A DNA stretch of 9,414 bases, from positions 1-9,414 of the forward strand of contig JBFGLJ010000109.1 in NCBI GenBank assembly GCA_041576235.1, in the 5' to 3' direction. This stretch comes from JABDII01 sp041576235 (GTDB lineage: Bacteria; Gemmatimonadota; Gemmatimonadetes; Gemmatimonadales; GWC2-71-9). Position numbers and translations under genes: made by a program. Positions 6,880-9,414 of the stretch are shown here, in pieces. The notes beneath the pieces are model-generated. The model did not search any database. It saw only the letters and a list, made by a program, of their open reading frames with translations, and had not been told where the DNA came from. Position 1 is the stretch's first letter, and every line of letters starts with the position of its first letter.

Positions 6880-7478
6880 ACCGGTGATTTCCTCGGGCGG
6901 GTCAGGAGCTGCAGAGCATGGCGGACGACCACGGCGGTATCGTTGTCACCCGTCGTCGCCACGATCTCGCGCACGGCGGTCTCCGCGGCACCGGCGCTGT
7001 ACCCGAGGGCCGTCAGCGCTCGCACGGCGGCGTCGGCGCTCCGCGGACCGGCAAGAGTGGTGTCGATGACCAAGTCCTGGAACTTGTCGTGCAGTTCGAC
7101 CACCAGTCGTTCGGCTTTCTTCTTGCCGATGCCGTTGACGGTACTCAAGGCGGCGATGTCGCGATTCTGAATGCTCAACACGGTGCGGTCCGGCCCGAGC
7201 GCGGACAAAATGCCGAGTGCCAGCCTCGGCCCCACACCGCTCGCACCAAGGAGCCGACGAAAGACCTGGCGTTCGTTTGCCTTGTCGAACCCATAGAGCG
7301 CCCACCCATCTTCCCGCACCACCAACTCGGTATGGAGCGTCACATTCGCTCCCACGGCGGGGAGACGTTCGTGCACCCCCATCGGGATGGTAACGGCGTA
7401 TCCTACGCCTCCCTCGGTGCGCAACACGATGGTATCCCCCGTGTGGTCGGCCAAGACGCCCGTGAGCGTAGCGATCAC
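6876..7478 (-). CDS. ruvA: Holliday junction branch migration protein RuvA
   Basis: RuvA binds four-way junctions as a tetramer and loads RuvB. The 200-residue product is the typical size. An N-terminal OB domain (about 1-62) starts VIATLTG and contains GVGYAVTIP. Two helix-hairpin-helix motifs follow, LLGASGVGPRLALGILSAL (76-94) and LSTVNGIGKKKAERLVVEL (111-129). A loose linker leads to the C-terminal RuvB-binding domain (about 148-200, ALTALGYSAGAAETAVREI). The GTG at 7478-7476 is chosen because the family begins MI(A/G)xLxG and the codon overlaps the ruvC stop as GTGA; the frame's longer upstream extension lies inside ruvC. The stop overlaps the small zinc-ribbon gene. Confidence 0.97.
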   Translation of the reverse strand: MIATLTGVLADHTGDTIVLRTEGGVGYAVTIPMGVHERLPAVGANVTLHTELVVREDGWALYGFDKANERQVFRRLLGASGVGPRLALGILSALGPDRTVLSIQNRDIAALSTVNGIGKKKAERLVVELHDKFQDLVIDTTLAGPRSADAAVRALTALGYSAGAAETAVREIVATTGDNDTAVVVRHALQLLTRPRKSPV

Positions 7479-7987
7479 GAGGACAGCTGCCCAGCAAGTC
7501 TGGCGCCCAGACTGCGGTCCACGCGGAGGAGATGGGTCAAGGCAAGGGCCACGCCATCGGCGGCGTCCGCGGGCGCTGGCGGCGAGTCGAGCTGGAGCAG
7601 TTTGGCAACCATGTACCCGACTTGTTCCTTTGCCGCCCTGCCGTTCCCCACGATAGCGCGTTTGACTGTGGCCGGGCTGTACTCGGCGATCGGAATTCCG
7701 GCTTCTTCGGCGGCCAGGAGGATCACCCCCCGCGCGTGGCCGAGCACCACGGTCGTCCGAACGTTTTTTCCATAGAAGATGCCCTCGACCGCCACCGCAT
7801 CCGGTTGGTGGTTTGCGAGGAGCTCGGCCGTGCCTGTATGCAACGCGTGAAGGCGGCGGGGGAGGGAAGGGTCGGTGCCGAGCCGCAGCACTCCACATTC
7901 GACGAGCCGTGCCGCACGTCCCGGATCACCCACGACCACGCCGAATCCCATGGCCGATGTTCCGGGATCGACACCGAGTATCTTCAC
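7475..7987 (-). CDS. ruvC: Crossover junction endodeoxyribonuclease RuvC
   Basis: RuvC is the dimeric nuclease that resolves Holliday junctions by paired nicks. The 170-residue product shows the RNase H-like fold signatures ILGVDPGTSAMGFG (3-16), DAVAVEGIFYGKN (63-75), EYSPATVKRAIVGNGRAAKEQV (about 102-123) and DAADGVALALTH (141-152). The acidic catalytic residues are D7, E68, D141 and D144, matching the known quartet. The GTG start at 7987-7985 gives the standard N-terminus; the ATG at 8032 would add 15 unlike residues and overlap yebC. The gap from the yebC stop is 13 nt, with a GAGGG near the yebC stop as possible ribosome site. The yebC-ruvC-ruvA-ruvB order is widespread. Confidence 0.97.
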   Translation of the reverse strand: MKILGVDPGTSAMGFGVVVGDPGRAARLVECGVLRLGTDPSLPRRLHALHTGTAELLANHQPDAVAVEGIFYGKNVRTTVVLGHARGVILLAAEEAGIPIAEYSPATVKRAIVGNGRAAKEQVGYMVAKLLQLDSPPAPADAADGVALALTHLLRVDRSLGARLAGQLSS

Positions 7988-8000
7988 CGCGCCCGGACCC

Positions 8001-8750
8001 TCAGCTCCCGACCTCCGCCAGCGTGTCGGCATCTATGTCGAAATTGGAAAAGACCTTAGATACGTCGTCGAGATCCTCCAACGCCTCCATGAGTCGAAGA
8101 AAGTCACGAGCCGCATCACCCACGATCTCCACAGTATTCTGCGGGATCATCGCCAGTTCGGCCTCTTCGATATCGAACCCTGCCGCACTCAAGGCATCTT
8201 GAACGGCATGAAAGTCCGAAACCGAGGTGGTCACGACGTACTGGTCACCGTCGCGCAGAAAGTCTTCGGCTCCCGCCTCCAAGGCCGCTTCCAAGGCAAC
8301 CTCCTCTGAGGTTCCGTCGGTCTTGAGATAGAGTTGGCCCTTGCGGTCGAACATCCACGCCACGGAATTCGCGGTCCCGAGGTTCCCCCCGTTGCGGCTG
8401 AAGGCGTGCCGGATGTCAGCAACGGTCCGGTTCGGATTATCGGTGGTGCTTTCGATATAGAGGGCCACCCCAGCCGGGCCATATCCTTCGTAGACCACTT
8501 CCTCCAGCTGGTTGCCGGCAAGCTCGCCCGTCCCCTTCTTGACGGCTCGGCCGATGTTCTCATTGGGCATGTTCACCGCGCGGGCCGCCAGAATGGCTGA
8601 CCGGAGCCGTGGGTTGGCCGCCGGGTCGCCGCCTCCCTGCCGAGCAGCCACGGTGATCTCCCGAATCACCTTGGTCCACGCCGACGCCCGGCGTTTATCG
8701 GTCAGAGCCTTCTTGTGTTTGATCTGCTTCCACTTGCTATGCCCGGCCAT
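8001..8750 (-). CDS. yebC: YebC/TACO1-family translation factor
   Basis: The 249-residue product begins MAGHSKWKQIKHKKALTDKR, the diagnostic N-terminus of the YebC/TACO1 family. Also visible are the NMPNENIGRAVKKGTGE helix, YEGYGPAGVALYIESTTDNPNRT, RHAFSRNGGNLG and the VAWMFDRKG segment. The family was long annotated as a transcriptional regulator; later work on bacterial and mitochondrial members points to relief of ribosome stalling, notably at proline-rich stretches. That is family knowledge and not visible here. The ATG at 8750-8748 is preceded by GAGGGG at a good spacing, and the upstream extension of the frame is discarded. It is the first gene of the minus-strand operon. Confidence 0.96.
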   Translation of the reverse strand: MAGHSKWKQIKHKKALTDKRRASAWTKVIREITVAARQGGGDPAANPRLRSAILAARAVNMPNENIGRAVKKGTGELAGNQLEEVVYEGYGPAGVALYIESTTDNPNRTVADIRHAFSRNGGNLGTANSVAWMFDRKGQLYLKTDGTSEEVALEAALEAGAEDFLRDGDQYVVTTSVSDFHAVQDALSAAGFDIEEAELAMIPQNTVEIVGDAARDFLRLMEALEDLDDVSKVFSNFDIDADTLAEVGS

Positions 8751-8754
8751 GGTG

Positions 8755-8760
8755 CCCCTC
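8755..8760 (-). promoter_or_regulatory. yebC Shine-Dalgarno
   Basis: The minus strand reads GAGGGG four bases before the yebC ATG. It supports the MAGHSKW start over the longer frame that reaches upstream to 8891. Confidence 0.65.
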
Positions 8761-8808
8761 GTCTGACGCGCCCCTTCCGCCGCTCGTCGATCTTGCCAAG
8801 CCAGCGTC

Positions 8809-8834
8809 GCCTCAGGTGAACAATACCTTGAGGC
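8809..8834. repeat. Operator-like inverted repeat around the yebC -10
   Basis: The plus strand has GCCTCAGGT at 8809-8817 and ACCTTGAGGC at 8825-8834. These arms are complementary apart from one extra base, with a 7-nt AT-rich spacer. The spacer contains the candidate -10 of the minus-strand operon. Such a dyad centred on a -10 is the arrangement of a repressor site, or it could fold as a hairpin in RNA. No known operator consensus was recognised; it does not match the E. coli or Bacillus LexA boxes. Confidence 0.5.
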
Positions 8835-8849
8835 CTGATAGATGGGCAA
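8820..8849 (-). promoter_or_regulatory. Candidate sigma70-type promoter for the yebC-ruv-que-fmt-thi operon
   Basis: On the minus strand TTGCCC (8849-8844) and TATTGT (8825-8820) are separated by 18 bases, each matching four of six consensus positions. Initiation about seven bases further on would give a 5' leader of roughly 60 nt before yebC. Evidence is pattern only, and the phylum's promoter consensus is not known to me. Confidence 0.4.
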
Positions 8850-8858
8850 CGCGGCGGG

Positions 8859-8888
8859 TTGACCGCGTGGGGACGGATCGGCTACCCT
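8859..8888 (+). promoter_or_regulatory. Candidate promoter for the lipoprotein gene, possibly leaderless
   Basis: TTGACC (8859-8864) and TACCCT (8883-8888) are 18 bases apart. The -10 is weak (three of six matches) but has the key T-A and final T. Only six bases separate it from the ATG at 8895, so the transcript could begin at or next to the start codon. Its -35 lies nine bases from the -35 of the divergent operon promoter. Confidence 0.35.
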
Positions 8889-8894
8889 CATCGA

Positions 8895-9323
8895 ATGTCG
8901 CGATCCGTTACCCTGCTGCTCGCCGTGGCCGCCGCCGGTGGATGTCGGTCAGATGTCCGGGTGGACCCGCCTAAACTCTCCGAGGCCATGCCTGGATTAC
9001 CGGTCCCGCCCGCCTCTGAGATTGTGTCGCGTGCTGGGTCGGAGGACGCCCTTCAAATCTCCTTCCGGAGCAGCTGGGACCAGGCGCGCCTGCTGGACTA
9101 CTACCGGGGGATTTTCAGTCGAGAGCCGTGGGATTTGGTGAACGATATCGAAGACAGCGACGGGGCGTCGGTCCTCTACGCGGAGCGAGACGGGCCTCCT
9201 CTTTGGGTCCGAATCCAGAAGATCGCCGGAGGGCCAGGTGTTTCGGTGGTGTTGAGTGGTGCGGTGATCAGGCCCGATACCACCGAGGCTGGCGGGGCTC
9301 CCAGCGACTCCAGCCCCAAATAG
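8895..9323 (+). CDS. Predicted small lipoprotein of unknown function
   Basis: The 142-residue product opens with MSRSVTLLLAVAAAGGC, a short signal peptide with an arginine, a hydrophobic core and a lipobox-like AGGC, so C17 is the likely lipidated residue. The alanine at -3 instead of leucine makes the box imperfect. The mature part (about 126 residues) has one small globular region: LPVPPASEIVSRAG, a beta-strand-like LQISFRS, a helix containing LLDYYRGIF, an aromatic PWDLV, then VLYAERDGPPLWVRI and VSVVLSGAVI. An acidic, serine-rich tail of about 14 residues follows. I do not recognise the family. The ATG at 8895 is preferred over a TTG at 8859 because it begins exactly at the signal peptide. 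It is transcribed divergently from yebC, and no functional link is shown. Confidence 0.82.
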   Translation: MSRSVTLLLAVAAAGGCRSDVRVDPPKLSEAMPGLPVPPASEIVSRAGSEDALQISFRSSWDQARLLDYYRGIFSREPWDLVNDIEDSDGASVLYAERDGPPLWVRIQKIAGGPGVSVVLSGAVIRPDTTEAGGAPSDSSPK

Positions 9324-9331
9324 TCCCTTTC

Positions 9332-9414
9332 CTAGGTGACCCGGCGGCGTGCTGCGCGCGCCGCCTTGGCCACCGCTTCACCAGGCTCAGGCCCAAGCGC
9401 CTCGCTCACCGGGG
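9332..9414 (-). CDS. C-terminal end of an unidentified protein (runs off the right edge)
   Basis: One minus-strand frame is open from the window edge to a TAG at 9334-9332. The 26 visible residues are Ala/Arg-rich (EAVAKAARAARRR, ending VT), like the basic helical tail of many proteins. The other two minus frames hit stops within 30 bases. The stop falls eight bases from the convergent lipoprotein stop, a plausible convergent gene end. Too little is visible to name a family, and it could be a chance open frame. Confidence 0.4.
   Translation of the reverse strand, partial: PVSEALGPEPGEAVAKAARAARRRVT
9343..9365. terminator. GC-rich hairpin at a convergent gene junction
   Basis: GGCGGCGTGC (9343-9352) pairs with GCGCGCCGCC (9356-9365) over ten positions, with one G-T, around a three-base loop. 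It begins 20 bases after the lipoprotein stop. No T-tract follows on either strand, so classic intrinsic termination is weak, and the stem coincides with the Ala/Arg codons at the end of the convergent frame. Confidence 0.3.

Noticed and set aside
7988..8032. ATG at 8032 as the ruvC start
   Set aside because: It adds 15 residues unlike any RuvC N-terminus and overlaps yebC; the GTG at 7987 begins exactly at the conserved ILGVDPG region.
8809..8834. LexA box at the head of the ruv operon
   Set aside because: Neither the CTGT-N8-ACAG nor the GAAC-N4-GTTC pattern fits; the dyad is reported only as an unassigned operator-like site.

Overview
This is a GC-rich bacterial chromosomal segment (about 62% GC by eye). 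It is dominated by one very compact minus-strand gene string that runs from about 8750 down to 33. Read in transcription order it is yebC, ruvC, ruvA, a 58-codon zinc-ribbon gene, ruvB, queA, tgt, yajC, def, fmt, a tenI/thiE-family gene, thiS and thiG. Eleven of the twelve junctions are stop/start overlaps, direct abutments or gaps of 13 nt or less. The exception is thiS-thiG, with 55 nt. This implies one polycistronic, translationally coupled unit of roughly 8.7 kb. The gene order and protein style fit a GC-rich, Gram-negative-type phylum. My best guess is Gemmatimonadota, but this rests on recollection and not on any search. No rRNA, tRNA, CRISPR array, insertion sequence or other sign of mobility was seen.

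Region by region (transcription runs right to left). 8751-8894 is a short divergent regulatory region. It holds back-to-back candidate promoters and an inverted repeat that brackets the -10 of the minus-strand operon. 8001-8750 encodes YebC/TACO1. 5678-7987 encodes the Holliday-junction set RuvC, RuvA and RuvB, with an extra small CxxC/CxxC protein between ruvA and ruvB. 3504-5688 encodes QueA and Tgt (queuosine modification of tRNA). 3178-3507 encodes YajC, the Sec accessory membrane protein. 1721-3178 encodes peptide deformylase and methionyl-tRNA formyltransferase, the two enzymes of the N-formyl-methionine cycle. 33-1724 encodes three proteins of the thiazole branch of thiamine synthesis.

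To the right, 8895-9323 on the plus strand encodes a small predicted lipoprotein of unknown function. It converges on the last 26 codons of an unidentified minus-strand gene that enters from the right edge (9332-9414), and a GC-rich hairpin lies at their junction.

Most of the window is conserved housekeeping. The items most worth following up are the undescribed zinc-ribbon micro-gene between ruvA and ruvB, the operator-like inverted repeat at the head of the operon, and the TenI-like (rather than ThiE-like) signature residues of the gene next to thiS.
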